A stretch of DNA of 64,000 nt. It comes from Actinomadura violacea (GTDB lineage: Bacteria; Actinomycetota; Actinomycetes; Streptosporangiales; Streptosporangiaceae). The stretch spans positions 16,137 to 80,136 of the forward strand of contig NZ_JAGEPF010000046.1 in assembly GCF_017573465.1 (NCBI RefSeq). The letters are read 5' to 3'. The translations under genes were made by a program, and so were the position numbers. Under the pieces are notes generated by a model. That model did not search any database and was not told where the DNA came from. It worked only from the letters and a program-made list of their open reading frames with translations. Positions 31,879 through 45,425 of the stretch are shown here, in pieces (position 1 is the stretch's first letter; each line of letters opens with the position of its first letter).

Positions 31879-32563
31879 GTCGCGGTCCCCTTCCCCGCAT
31901 CCCCGGGCGCCATTCCCCGACCGCCGTCGGCCGGACATCCCCGTTCGGCGGCGTCGCCCGGGACCGAATCCTTGCGATGGCGTTGGCGAGCACAGACGCC
32001 CTCGCCATCGCAGCGCAGCCGCCGACCGGCCCGAGAAGGCACCTACCCGTCCTATCGCCAGCCGCAGCACTGACCAACGCAAAGCTCTGGGCGCCTTCAC
32101 TTACCCGCCGCAGACCGGCTTCCCCCGGGACTTACCGAAGGAGGCCGCCCTTGCTGTGGTGGCGATTCGTCGAGAGGCCGGGATGATCAACTCGCTCTCT
32201 TGGTGCTGGTAGGGTCACGGCATGGTCTACATGTTCGTCCGTCTTCGGACCGCCTGAGACGGTCTGCTCCCGCCGGTCACCTACGACCCGCGGCGGTTGA
32301 GGAATCCCGGCAGCGCGTGACGCCGCCACGCGGGCTCCCCCCAACCCGGATCGTCAGTTCCGCACAGCTCCCGGTTACTGCTCTCACCCGTGTTCTGCCC
32401 TGACGGGCTGACGCACGGCTCGACGAGGTACCTCCACCGGTTCGCCTGTGCCGTCACCGAGCCCGCCGTTGTGCGTGCTCGCCCCTTCCTTCAGCGGCAT
32501 CTGCATCGCCATGCCCGATACCGGGCGTGGCTGCCGCGCTCGAATCCGAATGGACTGACCTGT
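31879..32563. other. Gene-poor gap of about 685 bases
   Basis: Between the divergent monooxygenase and alpha/beta hydrolase. Short frames exist in several registers, but none has a ribosome site, family match or the strong third-position GC bias of real genes here. I see nothing convincing except the two promoters that must lie in it. Confidence 0.5.
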
Positions 32564-33463
32564 ATGTCATCTGTCTCGAACAGCCCCTCCCGTTCTGGAC
32601 GCCGACCCGCCGACGCTCCCACCTTCGTTCTGGTCCACGGTTCCGGCTCCAGCTCGTTCATGTGGGCGCCGGTCCAGCGCGAACTGGCGCTGCTGGGCCA
32701 CCGCAGCTACGCCGTCGACCTGCCGGGCCACGGCTTGGACGCGCAGTACCCGGTCGCCTATCAGGCTCCGCAGGACCTGGACGCATGGGCCAAGGAACCG
32801 TCGACGCTGGCCGGGGTCACCCTGCAGGACAACGTCGACACGGTCATCGACGTCGTCGAACGCGTGTCCGAGCACGGGCCGGTGGTGCTGGTCGGCGCCA
32901 GCCTCGGCGGAACGACCATCACCGGCGTGGGCAACACGATCCCCGATCTGGTGAGCCGGCTGGTGTACATCTCCGCTTGGTCATGCGTGCGCCTGCCCAG
33001 CCCCGTCGCCTACATGCAGGAACCCGAGTTCGCCGCCAACCTGATGGCGCCGCTGGCCGCCTTCAACGTCGGAGATCCGGCCGAACTCGGCGTCGGCCGC
33101 GCCAACTACCGCACCGCCGACCCGGACCTGCTGGCCGCTTTGAAGGCCGCGACGATTGCCGATGCCACCGACGAGCAGTTCCGCGCCTTCCTCAACATCC
33201 TGCAACCGGACGAGTCCATCGCGGTGATGACCGCCGACGCCCGCGCCCAAGCCGACACCTGGGGCACGATCAACCGCACCTACATCCGCCTCACCGAAGA
33301 CCGCACCCTCCCGGTCGCCATGCAGGACCGGCTCATCGCAGAAGCCGACGCCCTGACCCCCGACAACCCCTACTACGTCCACTCTCTGGACACCTCACAC
33401 GTCGGGTTCCTTCTCCGAGCGGCGGAAGTGGCGGCCATCCTCGACCAGCCACGGACGCGATGA
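32564..33463 (+). CDS. Alpha/beta hydrolase
   Basis: 299 residues. FVLVHGSGSSSFMWAPVQREL carries the HGSG oxyanion loop, YAVDLPGHGLDAQ follows, and the nucleophile elbow is VVLVGASLGGTTITG (Ser in GASLG). The C-terminal VHSLDTSHVGFLLRAAEVAAIL contains the catalytic His (SHVGF). The group resembles salicylate-esterase/hydroxynitrile-lyase-like small esterases. ATG 32564 is taken as start because the homologous region begins there; the frame is open further upstream. No obvious ribosome site. Substrate unknown. Confidence 0.88.
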   Translation: MSSVSNSPSRSGRRPADAPTFVLVHGSGSSSFMWAPVQRELALLGHRSYAVDLPGHGLDAQYPVAYQAPQDLDAWAKEPSTLAGVTLQDNVDTVIDVVERVSEHGPVVLVGASLGGTTITGVGNTIPDLVSRLVYISAWSCVRLPSPVAYMQEPEFAANLMAPLAAFNVGDPAELGVGRANYRTADPDLLAALKAATIADATDEQFRAFLNILQPDESIAVMTADARAQADTWGTINRTYIRLTEDRTLPVAMQDRLIAEADALTPDNPYYVHSLDTSHVGFLLRAAEVAAILDQPRTR

Positions 33464-33521
33464 CCGCCGCCGTGCTGAACCGGCACCAAGGCGCTTCGCC
33501 AATGGCGCGGCTCTGAGTTCG

Positions 33522-33556
33522 GCGCAGCGCGGCAGGCTTGCCCTGCCGCGCTGCGC
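33522..33556 (+). terminator. Perfect hairpin after alpha/beta hydrolase
   Basis: 15-bp perfect arms (GCGCAGCGCGGCAGG / CCTGCCGCGCTGCGC) around a 5-base loop, 58 bases after the stop codon. Confidence 0.65.
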
Positions 33557-33634
33557 ATCGGCCCTCGGCGTCACGTACTCGGATTCAGCCCGGGACTTGC
33601 GTGGTTTGTCGGTGTCTATTCGTAAGATCGCTGC

Positions 33635-34170
33635 GTGCCGGATGCCTTCACTCTCCTTTGGGCCCAGGACACGTGCCGTGCCCTTCGGAAGCACGGTCGT
33701 GTGGGTGAGCGGCCGCCGGTCGCGTTCAGCGGCAGCCACCAGTCACTGCCGGCCTGGACGGGCGCCCAGCCCGGCGACGAGGTGTACGCACTTCACGTCA
33801 ACGCCCATGTCGTCCATGTGGTCAGCCGCATGCGCATCTTGGACCTCGACCGCGGCGAGTGCTGTGGGCCCGCCCCGGTGAGGTGGCGGGACGTGGCCTG
33901 CCCGGGGCATGAGGATTGGGCGATGCTCGGCGCTTACGGCTGCGGGGCCGAACCGGTCCATGTCGATGCCACGCCCGTCCGGTTCGACCTGCGGGTGCCT
34001 GGTGATCTTCTGTCCAGACTTACCTGGCGGAACGCGCGAGGCAAGACACGCACGCTCAAGTACGTCACCGAGGACGTCTCGAACGCTCGGTCGGCTTGCA
34101 GGGGTTCTACCGGCTGACCCCTGAATCGGCCTCCGAGCTTGACCGGCTGGTGTCCAAGACCTTCGTCTGA
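33635..34170 (+). pseudogene. Hypothetical protein, frameshifted near its 3' end
   Basis: From GTG 33635 the frame reads PDAFTLLWAQDTCRALRKHG, GSHQSLPAWTGAQPGDEVYALHV and VRFDLRVPGDLLSRLTWRNARGKTRTLKYVTED, about 148 residues. Then the coding frame changes near 34075-34083: the annotated frame stops at 34115-34117, whereas a shifted frame continues with ERSVGLQGFYRLTPESASELDRLVSKTFV to a stop at 34168-34170, which looks like the natural C-terminus. Function unknown. Either a recent pseudogene or a one-base reading error. Confidence 0.6.
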
Positions 34171-34229
34171 GTGCCGGGTCGCTCGCCGGGGCCTTGGACG
34201 AAAAAGGGCCGCGCTGCCGAACTATTAGG

Positions 34230-34245
34230 CAGACAGTGGTGTCTG
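34230..34245. promoter_or_regulatory. Inverted repeat upstream of the kinase gene
   Basis: CAGACA-GTGG-TGTCTG, perfect 6-bp arms, 44 bases upstream of the kinase ATG in a short promoter region. Possible operator; the binding protein is unknown. Confidence 0.4.
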
Positions 34246-34288
34246 ACTGAGATGATCACCGGGTTCCATCCGCAGTGCGAGGAGACCC

Positions 34289-37780
<3,492 letters not shown>

Positions 37781-37946
37781 CCGGGGGCGGGAGCCGCGTC
37801 GCCCTGGAAAGCACCCGGAGATCGACACGCCCGCCATGTTTTGAGGGCTGTTTGCTGGTGGCGAGGCGTTGTGCCGACGTCCCCGGGCACCACGCAGGCA
37901 CGACGCGGGCGCCGGGAGCCTCCGTCACGCTGCCGTGGAGGTGTCG

Positions 37947-39206
37947 ATGCCGGCGACTTTGATCACCGGGGCACGGGTGTGGGACGGCCTCGCCGAAACG
38001 GCGGCCGGCCCGCAGGACGTGCTCGTGGAGGGCGACCGGATCCGGCAGGTGGGGACGGACCTCCAGGCGCCGCAGGGGGCCGAGGTGATCGATCTGAGCG
38101 GGCACACCCTGACCCCGGGGTTCATGGACTGCCACACCCACGTCACGATCACACCCGACATCGCCTCGGCGTTCACCTTGTCGCCCACGGCGATGGCGCT
38201 GCGGTCGCTTCCGATCCTGCGGACCCTGCTGATGAACGGGTTCACCACGGTGCGGGACCTGATGTGCGCCGATGTGGGATACAGCATCGTCGACGTGCGC
38301 GACGCGGTCGAGGCGGGCACGATCGTCGGCCCGCGCATGCTGGTGGCGCCGCATCTGATCTCGGCACGGGGCGGCCACGGTGACTTCAGCGCGGCGCTGG
38401 CCGATCAGTTCCAGGGCACGCCGCCGCCTCTGGAACTCGCCGCCGCGGACGGCTGCGACGAGATCCGCACGCGCGTCCGCCAGGAGATCCGGGCGGGCGC
38501 CGACTGGATCAAGTTCGGCGCGACCGGCGGTTTCTCCAGCCCCGGCGACGACCCCGGGCAGACCACCTACACCCAGGAGGAGATGACCGCCCTGGTCGGT
38601 GCGGCGGCCGACCTCGGCGTCCCGGCCACGCCGCACTGCTACGGCGACGAGGGCGCCAGGCGGGCCGTGCGGGCGGGCGTCCGCAGCATCGAGCACGCCA
38701 ACCTGGCCTCGGCGCAGACGCTGAAGATGATCGAGGACGCCGGCGTCTTCGTCGTTCCGACCCAGTACACGATCGTCGACGATGCCCGGAACGCCTTCAA
38801 CGAGGACCACTGGAAGGGCGTGCCCGCGTTCAAGCCCCGCAAATTCCAGAAATACCAGAAAGCGCTGCTCGACAGCGCCGAGAACCTCGCCGCCGGCGAC
38901 ATCAGGATCGCTTTCGGTACCGACGCCGGGATGTTCCCCCATGGAGACAACTGGCGCGAGTTCCCGATGATGGTCTCGAACGGCATCACGCCCACCCGCG
39001 CGTTGAAGGCGGCCACCAGTGTCGCCGCCGACCTCCTCGGACTCACCGACCTCGGCGTGATCGCCGAAGGCAAGATCGCCGACATCATCGCCATGCCGGG
39101 CGACCCGTTCGCCGACATCCAGGTCACCGGACGGGTCGACTTCGTCATGAAGGAAGGAACACTTCACAAGCGCCCCGATTCCGCTGAGACCGGCTCCAGG
39201 GATTGA
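37947..39206 (+). CDS. Metal-dependent amidohydrolase (prolidase/imidazolonepropionase-like)
   Basis: 419 residues. The metal site opens with LTPGFMDCHTHV (HxH), continues with AGADWIKFGATGGFSS (metal-bridging Lys region), TPHCYGDEGARRAVRAGVRSIEHA (two His) and ends with FGTDAGMFPHGDN (Asp). C-terminal KAATSVAADLLGLTDLGVIAEGKIADIIAMPGDPF is the usual composite beta-domain ending. These enzymes cleave Xaa-Pro or N-acyl/carboxy dipeptides, or cyclic amides; specificity cannot be read. ATG 37947 has GGAGG seven bases upstream. Cytoplasmic. Confidence 0.92.
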   Translation: MPATLITGARVWDGLAETAAGPQDVLVEGDRIRQVGTDLQAPQGAEVIDLSGHTLTPGFMDCHTHVTITPDIASAFTLSPTAMALRSLPILRTLLMNGFTTVRDLMCADVGYSIVDVRDAVEAGTIVGPRMLVAPHLISARGGHGDFSAALADQFQGTPPPLELAAADGCDEIRTRVRQEIRAGADWIKFGATGGFSSPGDDPGQTTYTQEEMTALVGAAADLGVPATPHCYGDEGARRAVRAGVRSIEHANLASAQTLKMIEDAGVFVVPTQYTIVDDARNAFNEDHWKGVPAFKPRKFQKYQKALLDSAENLAAGDIRIAFGTDAGMFPHGDNWREFPMMVSNGITPTRALKAATSVAADLLGLTDLGVIAEGKIADIIAMPGDPFADIQVTGRVDFVMKEGTLHKRPDSAETGSRD

Positions 39207-39245
39207 CGCGCTTCACCACTCCTGGTGGGGACGGGAAGGAAAGGC

Positions 39246-40660
39246 ATGGGGGAGGGCCGCCTGCGACGGGCGCTGCACCGCCTGCTGCGCTCCGGCACCG
39301 AAACCGAGCCGGAGCAGGACCCGGCGCTGGTGGGGCTGCTCACCGGGAGCCGGTACGCGGGGCTGCCGCCGGAGGAGGCCGAGCTGTCCCCGGACCGGGC
39401 GCGGGCCGTGATGGAGTTCATCCTCGAACTGACCGAGCAGATGTTCATCGCCGGAACCGAGATGCGGGCGATCGAAACGTCCATCGTCGCGGTGGCCGCC
39501 TCCTATGGCCTGCACCCCTCGAACTGACCATCGTCGGCCGGACCGTCGTCATCCAGTACGCGCCGCCGGACCGCGAGCCGCGGGTCATGCTGAAAGTCGC
39601 GCGCACCAGCGACAACCGGGACCTGCAGCGGGCGGTCGCCATCTACCGGCTGGTGGACGACGTCGTCAGCAACGACCTCGACCTCTCCGGCGCCGAGCGG
39701 AGAATGCGGGAGATCAGGCGGCACGTGCCGATGTGGCCCTGGTGGGCGCGGATGGCGGCCAGAGCCGTCCTGGCCGCCTCCGTCGCCCTGCAGGCCCACG
39801 GGACGCTGGGCGGCGCGGGCTTCGCGATGGGCATGCTGGTCGTCGTCAACCGCACCGGCTGGCTCATCGCCAGGGGCCGGATCCCCGGCTACTACGCCAC
39901 CTTCGTCCAGGCGGCACTGGTCGCGGGACTCGGCATCGTGGCACTGCACTACGACGTGGTGTCGTCCCAGGTCTATGCCAGCGCCACCGCGGCGAACCTG
40001 GTGCTGCTGCTTCCCGTGTCGTCGCTGGTCTCACTCGCGCAGGACGCGATCACCAGGTTCGGGACGACCGCCGCCGTGCGGCTGGTGCACGTGGTACTGG
40101 TCTTCCTCGCGCTCTTCGCGGGCATCGCCACCGTCGGCGTCCTCACCAAGGACGCGCGGATCGTCGGCAACGCCCAGAGCGTCCGGTTCGCCGCGCTCCC
40201 GATCCTGTTCGCCCTGCCGGCGGCCGCGATCGGTGCCGCCGGCAACGGCCTGGCCGCGGGCGGAACGCTGCGGCTGCTGCCGTTCGCCGCCTTGATGGGC
40301 ATGCTCGGCATCGCGGTCCGGACCCTCGCGCATGGCCACTTCGACCTGCCGTCCTCGCTCGCCGTGCTGATCGCCGCGATCGCGCTGGGCACGGTCGCCG
40401 GCCGTCTCGCGCCACGCTTGCGCCTCCCGCCGGGCGCGCTCGTCACCCCCGCCATCGGCGCCTCCCTGCTGCCCGCCCCCGCCGTGTACCGCAGCCTGTC
40501 GGCCTATACGGCGGGGGTTCCGGGCACGGGACGGCAACTGTTCAGCGCCCTGATCACGACGGCGGCCATCGGAGCCGGCATCGTCCTGGGCAACATCCTC
40601 GGCGCGAAGAAGGAACTGAGAGAGCCGCACGAGCCAGACCAGAACCCTCAGGAAGAATGA
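39246..40660 (+). pseudogene. thrE: Threonine/serine exporter (ThrE), split by one-base frameshift
   Basis: From ATG 39246 (GGAAGGAAA upstream) the frame gives an N-terminal ThrE half, MEFILELTEQMFIAGTEMRAIETSIVAVAASYGLHP, and stops at 39527. One base on, the protein continues in another frame as LELTIVGRTVVIQYAPPDREP and runs through a ten-helix ThrE membrane domain to 40660 (WPWWARMAARAVLAASVALQ, ATAANLVLLLPVSSLVSLAQD, GALVTPAIGASLLPAP-VY-SL). The break lies in a run of four C at 39516-39519; five C would restore one frame. So either a fresh loss-of-function or a homopolymer error. If intact it would export threonine and serine. Confidence 0.8.
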
Positions 40661-40688
40661 GCAGCCCCAGGCCGATGATGGCCCCCGG

Positions 40689-41601
40689 TCAGGTCAGTAG
40701 TTGAAGACGTGCGGCGATGTTGTCGAGGAACCAGGCCGAGAACTGCTCGGCGGGGTCGAGGTTCATGCGGGCCATGGACGACCAGTCGTCACGGCGAAGG
40801 ATCGTCCGGTAGCGCTCCAGTAGGCGGGCCTGCTGGTTGGGCGGCAGGTTCGGGAGGTCTGGTTCTTCTTTGCGGAGGCGGTCGGCGATGTGGGCCGCGG
40901 TGATGTAGCGGTCCAGGGCCGGTTGCTGGTGGGCCAGGCATGTGGCGTGGGCGTCGAGGACGCGGTGGACGGGCGGGTACCCGTGCCAGGTCGTGCCCAT
41001 GCCGCCGTTGCCGGCCATGATCTGAAGGACGCGGCGGGTGTGGTCGATGAGTTCGTCGTCGGGATCGGGGGCGGTGATCGCTTCGTGGAGCGCCTGCCCT
41101 GCGGCATTTCAACGCGTTCGCCGCAAGGGGGCCGAAGATGTTCGACAGCAACCCGATGTGCTGGATCAGTTCGAGGTCCTGCTCGTCCCAGTCGGTGGCG
41201 AGCAGTGCGAGGCCGATGATGGTCGAGCATCGGTCGGGGCTATGGCGGACCAGCCAACGTCCTGCCTCCCGGACGCGTTCGCGTTCCGCGCGCAAGGCCG
41301 CGGCGGTGATGTGGTCGTTGCGGTGGATGGGGACGTCCACGTCGTGGAAGGCCCATGCGAGCTGGTCCGGTGTTGCGTCGGGCCGGGCGAAGAACTCGTC
41401 CAGGATGTCGGCGGCGGCGGCGACGCCGCGCCATCGTCGGTCGGCGGGCCCTTCGATCCATCGGCGGTGCGCGTCGTCGTTCGGGTACGGCTCGCCGTCG
41501 CAGGGGAGAGGGGCGTCGGGATGGAGTCGGTGGAGCCGCAGCGCGTGGTCGTACAGGCTCGTCTGATTTCCGAGCGGTCCAGGCTCGGTCGTCTCGCTCA
41601 C
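40689..41601 (-). pseudogene. Hypothetical protein, frameshifted in the middle
   Basis: GTG 41601 begins a frame with good codon bias (SLYDHALRLHRLHPDAPLPC, RRWIEGPADRRWRGVAAAADILDEFF, HIGLLSNIFGPLAANALK). Near 41110 the frame is lost; another frame carries on as AAGQALHEAITAPDPDDELIDHTRRVLQIMAGNGGMGTTWHGY and ends RLQLLT at 40689. Together they give about 300 residues of one protein. I do not recognise a family. Mutation or reading error near the sequence GAAATGCC on the coding strand. Confidence 0.6.
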
Positions 41602-41695
41602 AGGCGGACGGAGGACTCGATTCTCTCGATCATGTGCACAGCATAGGCCAGACATCGGTTCCGGGAGCCCGATCAAGGTGGGCCGGGCAGAGGCC

Positions 41696-41749
41696 GCGAC
41701 TCAAAGGTCCTGGGGCCCGCGCCGGCGGACCCCAGGACCTTTGAGTCGC
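41696..41749 (-). terminator. Exceptional hairpin at the end of the beta-helix gene
   Basis: 20-bp perfect arms (41696-41715 with 41730-41749) and a 14-base loop; it begins within the stop codon of the beta-helix gene. It may end transcription from both sides. Confidence 0.75.
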
Positions 41750-43800
41750 TAGGGGAGTTGCAGAGGGAAGGCCGCTGCCCGGGCGTAGAGCTTGTAGAGC
41801 TTGAACGGCCCCGCGAAGGGCAGCCCGCAGGCGTTGTTGAGCACGCTGGTCGCCTTCTGGTTGGTCAGCGTCGTGCCGCGCGCCCCGGGATGGTCGATCT
41901 GGCCGCCCATGAACACCGCCATGTTGGCCAGCATGTGATCGCGCTGGCCGGTCGTCATCTCCTGCCAGGAATGGCAGGACATCGCGGCGAGCATCGCGTC
42001 GTCGAGTTCGCTCGTCGCGGGGTGGTCGTGGTCGTCGGCGGGCGCCGTCCTGGACGCGGCCGGGGCGGTGGCCGCGGGGGTCTTGAACCAGGGGCACGGG
42101 CCGCCGGGCTTCAGGTTCGCCATGCAGGTGAGCAGTTCGAATTCGTTGCCCAGGTTGCCGAACCCGATGCTGAGGAAGGGCGCCTTTCCGTTCAGGCAGT
42201 CCGGCAGGTTACCGGGCGAGCTGGTGACCTTGCCGTTGGAGTACCAGCAGTTGCCGGAATTGCCGGGGAAGGCGTCCCACCAGAAGTCCACGCCGTTGCC
42301 GGTCATCTTGTTGCCGTAGAACTGGTTGCGGTGCGAGGTGGACAGCTTCAGCGGGTCGCAGCCCGTCATGGGCTGGTCGGCGCAGACGAACGCGTCCGGG
42401 ACGGCGAAGAGCATGGCCCCGCGCCGCCGGTTGTCGCGGAAGGTGTTGTTCCGGACGACGTTGTCGTCACCGCCGGCGATCCACATCCCGCTCCCCACCG
42501 GGACCGGGACGGTCGGCACCACGTCGCTGCCCGCCACGTACGGGTTGAAGTTGTTGGAGTAGAAGTCGTTGTTCTCGACGAGGTCGCCCTGCTGCGGGAA
42601 ACCGGGATGCCCGGCGGCGGTGAACACGTCGGTGGTGAAGCCGAGGGCGTTGCCATAGAAGTTGTTGTGGTGCACCCAGGTGGCGCTGCCGTCGGTGCCC
42701 GAATAACCGCTGGTGTTGTGGTGCGAGTCGCAGTAGCGGATCTGCTGGCTGTAGCGCGCCGTCGGGTAGACCTTCTCGTCGCGTCCGGCCGAGGTCTTCG
42801 CGCCCGCCCCGGGATACAGCCCGGAGTCGCCGTTGCCGGCCGCCTCGCAGTTCTGGATCACGCCGTGGTCCTCGACGAAGGTGAGCACGCCGTACTCGCC
42901 CGCGTAGAAGGTCTTGAAGCTGTCCAGCAGGTACCCGTTGCTCTCCAGCACGTAGATGTCGTGCTCGTTGGCGTGCCGGACGGTGAGGTTCCGCAGCACG
43001 AAGCCGTCGGCCCGGTCGGCGCGGATGCCCACGTCCTTCGCCGAGTTGCGGGGGCCGCCGTTGCCGGACGACGGGTCGCCGGCGTCCACGACCACGTCGT
43101 CGGCGCTCACGCCCGACCCTTCGAGCTGGAGGTTGCAGCGCAGGCACGAACCGCGGTTGGGGATGCCGTGCCGGTCGACGAGCGGCGGGTCCGGGTCCTT
43201 GCCGGGGCCGGGGGTCCGGCCCAGCACGGCGATGAGGTTGGCGTCGTTCTGGCAGTTGTACTCGCCCAGGTAGGAGTACGCGCCCGTGCTCAGCTTGTAC
43301 TGGTCGCACGCGGGGTCGTGGGTCGGCTTCTTTCGCGCGGTGGGCTCGGTGTAGACGCCCGGCAGCACGACGACCCGGTCGTTGTTCCGCGAGTCGGTCA
43401 CCGCGGGCTGGATCTCGCTGTACCGGCACCGGTCGAACAGCGCCCGGTTGATCCGCTTCAGGTCCCGCGCCTGGGCGGCGCCGAGCTTCCGGTGGTCGTG
43501 CGGGCGGATGTTGTAGCCCGACTTCAGCGCCCGCTTGATCGAGGCGTCCAGCCGCTTCAGCGAATCCGGCTGGCACACCACGCGGGTCGTGCTCCGCGGG
43601 ACGGTCTGGACGGCCGACGCCAGGCTCCGCGGTGTCGGCACCTTCCCGCCCGCGCACGGGCTGACCGAGCAGTCGGGCCCGGGGGTCGGCCAGTACGACG
43701 GCCTTTCGATGTGCGCCTGCGCCGCCTGCGCGATGCCGAGGACCAGCACGGCCGCGACCGCCGAGGGCCTCCATAATCTCCCGAGAAACCGCAGGCCCAT
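41749..43800 (-). CDS. Secreted right-handed parallel beta-helix protein
   Basis: 683 residues. Signal peptide GRLWRPSAVAAVLVLGIAQAAQA. The centre (about 215-500) has pectate-lyase-like coil repeats rich in Asn: GFVLRNLTVRHANEHDIYVLES, VIQNCEAAGNGDSGLY, IRYCDSHHNTSGYSG, TWVHHNNFYGN, LVENNDFYSNNFNPY, VVRNNTFRDNRRRGAM. N-terminal part contains a Cys-rich module (CLRC, CQN, CDQY). The C-terminal 120 residues resemble a separate domain (HSWQEMTTGQRDHMLANMAVFMGGQIDHP). No catalytic residues of known lyases can be assigned, so the function is open: polysaccharide binding or cleavage, or a structural surface protein. Ends in a large hairpin. Confidence 0.85.
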   Translation of the reverse strand: MGLRFLGRLWRPSAVAAVLVLGIAQAAQAHIERPSYWPTPGPDCSVSPCAGGKVPTPRSLASAVQTVPRSTTRVVCQPDSLKRLDASIKRALKSGYNIRPHDHRKLGAAQARDLKRINRALFDRCRYSEIQPAVTDSRNNDRVVVLPGVYTEPTARKKPTHDPACDQYKLSTGAYSYLGEYNCQNDANLIAVLGRTPGPGKDPDPPLVDRHGIPNRGSCLRCNLQLEGSGVSADDVVVDAGDPSSGNGGPRNSAKDVGIRADRADGFVLRNLTVRHANEHDIYVLESNGYLLDSFKTFYAGEYGVLTFVEDHGVIQNCEAAGNGDSGLYPGAGAKTSAGRDEKVYPTARYSQQIRYCDSHHNTSGYSGTDGSATWVHHNNFYGNALGFTTDVFTAAGHPGFPQQGDLVENNDFYSNNFNPYVAGSDVVPTVPVPVGSGMWIAGGDDNVVRNNTFRDNRRRGAMLFAVPDAFVCADQPMTGCDPLKLSTSHRNQFYGNKMTGNGVDFWWDAFPGNSGNCWYSNGKVTSSPGNLPDCLNGKAPFLSIGFGNLGNEFELLTCMANLKPGGPCPWFKTPAATAPAASRTAPADDHDHPATSELDDAMLAAMSCHSWQEMTTGQRDHMLANMAVFMGGQIDHPGARGTTLTNQKATSVLNNACGLPFAGPFKLYKLYARAAAFPLQLP

Positions 43801-44061
43801 TCGGTGCTCCCTCGCTCAGCGCTCCGTTGTCGTCCCCCGAACGCTTGCTCGGCTCACATGGAACCACGATCCTCAAATCCGAGGAAGTCTCACAACCAGA
43901 CTGTTACCGATCTTCGAGTTCAAGCCGGCCGGGCGTCAGTCGACGGGGCATGTCCGAAATTCGCATTGAGCGAGTGAAAGGGAAGCCCTCAAAACCGGGG
44001 AATTCTCGCCGGTCAGCGGCCTGGGCATCTTGGCTCGACGCCCACCATGACCGCGATCAGC

Positions 44062-44202
44062 TCACGAACGCACCTTCCCCACGATCCACTGGAGCGCGAG
44101 GAGCGCCAAGGCGACGAGGAGGGCACCGCGGCCGTTGCCGGTCGCGATGCCGGCGCCGAGCACCAGGGCCGCCGCGGTGGGCAGGAGCTTGAAGCCGAAC
44201 AT
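44062..44202 (-). CDS. Small membrane protein, 46 residues
   Basis: From ATG 44202 with CAGGAGG five bases upstream: MFGFKLLPTAAALVLGAGIA, then TGNGRGALLVALALLALQWI and VGKVRS. Two hydrophobic segments (about 6-21 and 27-42) separated by a Gly-rich turn, basic C-terminus. Almost every codon ends in G or C, as in the neighbours, while the overlapping longer Arg-rich frame does not look coding. No family recognised; it lies between the beta-helix protein and the GNAT gene. Could be a small regulator or subunit. Confidence 0.5.
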   Translation of the reverse strand: MFGFKLLPTAAALVLGAGIATGNGRGALLVALALLALQWIVGKVRS

Positions 44203-44417
44203 CAGCGCCTCCTGGAGGACGTGCGCGGCCGCCGGTGGAGCGCCCGCGGCTACCGCTTGAGCTGTGGGAACGGCTGCGGCTGGTGATACGGCTTGCCCGC
44301 TGCCGGCCCATGGTCCTCCTATTCTTCTAGGCGTAGTCGTCCGTGATAACAGGCGGGCCGGTGAGAACTGCGATCAGTACCACGCACGTCGTCGAGTTGC
44401 CGTGAAGCCGCACCGGG

Positions 44418-45425
44418 TCAGAAACAGGCCCTCAATCGGTGCGTTGATGCCTCCACGAGCAGGCGTTCTCGCAGAAGGCGGAAGCCGACCGCCTGGTTCA
44501 CGGCAAGCATCGACGCGTTCTGCCGGTTGACCGTCACCGTGACCGACTCGACCGTCGGGAACAGCTCATGCAGGCGCAATGCCTGACGGGCCTTCATCCA
44601 GCGGGCCAGGCCGCCGCCCCGGTGTTCCGGCAGCACGGCCGTGTCGTGCTGCTCAGCCACCCTCGCTTCCCCACCCTGAACCGTGGTGACCGTGGCACCG
44701 ACGACATCGCCCGACGGTGAGTGAACCACCGCCCCGACGAGCAGATGCCCGCCGTCCATCCCCGCCTCCCACGCACGGACCGCCGCGGTGTCCCAGGCCC
44801 GGGACGCCATCTGCAACTCGGCGCCCGGCGCGTCCAGCACATGGCCCATCACCCGCCCGAACGAGGCCACCCAGTGCGCGGGCGCCGCCCCCTCCCAGAA
44901 CACCAGCCGGCGATCCGAGTGCGCAGCCATCGCCAGCTCATGACAGCGCCACAGCGTGTCCTGATCGAGTCGCTGCTCATGCAGCTCCAACCGCAACACC
45001 ACCCGCCAACCGTCGACAAACGGCTCGCCGGGCGGCCCCGCCAGCACGGTCGCCTGAATCCGCTCCACACCCGCATCCGCCGCGACCCGAGCAAGCAACC
45101 TGGACCCGATTCCCCTTCGCCGCGCCGACGGCGTCACGAACAGGCGGAGGAACCCGGCTGCGGGATCATGCTGCTGGGGCCGCAACTCGGCCGCGCCACA
45201 GATCGTCCCGGCCCTGCGCGCCAGCCATCGTTGCACGCGCCCTTCGGCCTCAACGCTCAACCGTTCAGCCAGTGCGCGGGGGTCAACCGTCCCGCCGGAC
45301 AGCTCCGCCTGTCCCTCCGCGAACACAACGCACCAGGCATCCAGATCACGTTTCCGGGACGCCTTCGCTTCGAACGCCTCAACCGCCAACAAGTCCGCGA
45401 CCTCTCTGCGGGACGTAAATCGCAT
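44418..45425 (-). CDS. Tandem GNAT N-acetyltransferase
   Basis: 335 residues with two GNAT folds. First: FLRLFVTPSARRRGIGSRLLARVAADAG (acetyl-CoA loop RRRGIGSRLL). Second: VAEQHDTAVLPEHRGGGLARWMKARQALRLHELFP (RGGGLARW), then VTVNRQNASMLAVNQAVGFRLLRER. This arrangement resembles MSMEG/Eis-like or mycothiol synthase-type double GNATs, but it is not MshD by sequence feel. Substrate unknown. The N-terminus (about 1-70) is an extra acidic segment. Confidence 0.85.
   Translation of the reverse strand: MRFTSRREVADLLAVEAFEAKASRKRDLDAWCVVFAEGQAELSGGTVDPRALAERLSVEAEGRVQRWLARRAGTICGAAELRPQQHDPAAGFLRLFVTPSARRRGIGSRLLARVAADAGVERIQATVLAGPPGEPFVDGWRVVLRLELHEQRLDQDTLWRCHELAMAAHSDRRLVFWEGAAPAHWVASFGRVMGHVLDAPGAELQMASRAWDTAAVRAWEAGMDGGHLLVGAVVHSPSGDVVGATVTTVQGGEARVAEQHDTAVLPEHRGGGLARWMKARQALRLHELFPTVESVTVTVNRQNASMLAVNQAVGFRLLRERLLVEASTHRLRACF

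Noticed and set aside
41758..43776. A 672-codon plus-strand frame opposite the beta-helix gene
   Set aside because: Antisense shadow with Val/Arg-rich repetitive composition; the minus strand has signal peptide and Asn-ladder repeats.
44057..44311. Arg-rich 84-residue frame overlapping the small membrane protein
   Set aside because: Poor third-position GC and low-complexity product; the other frame has better bias and a ribosome site.
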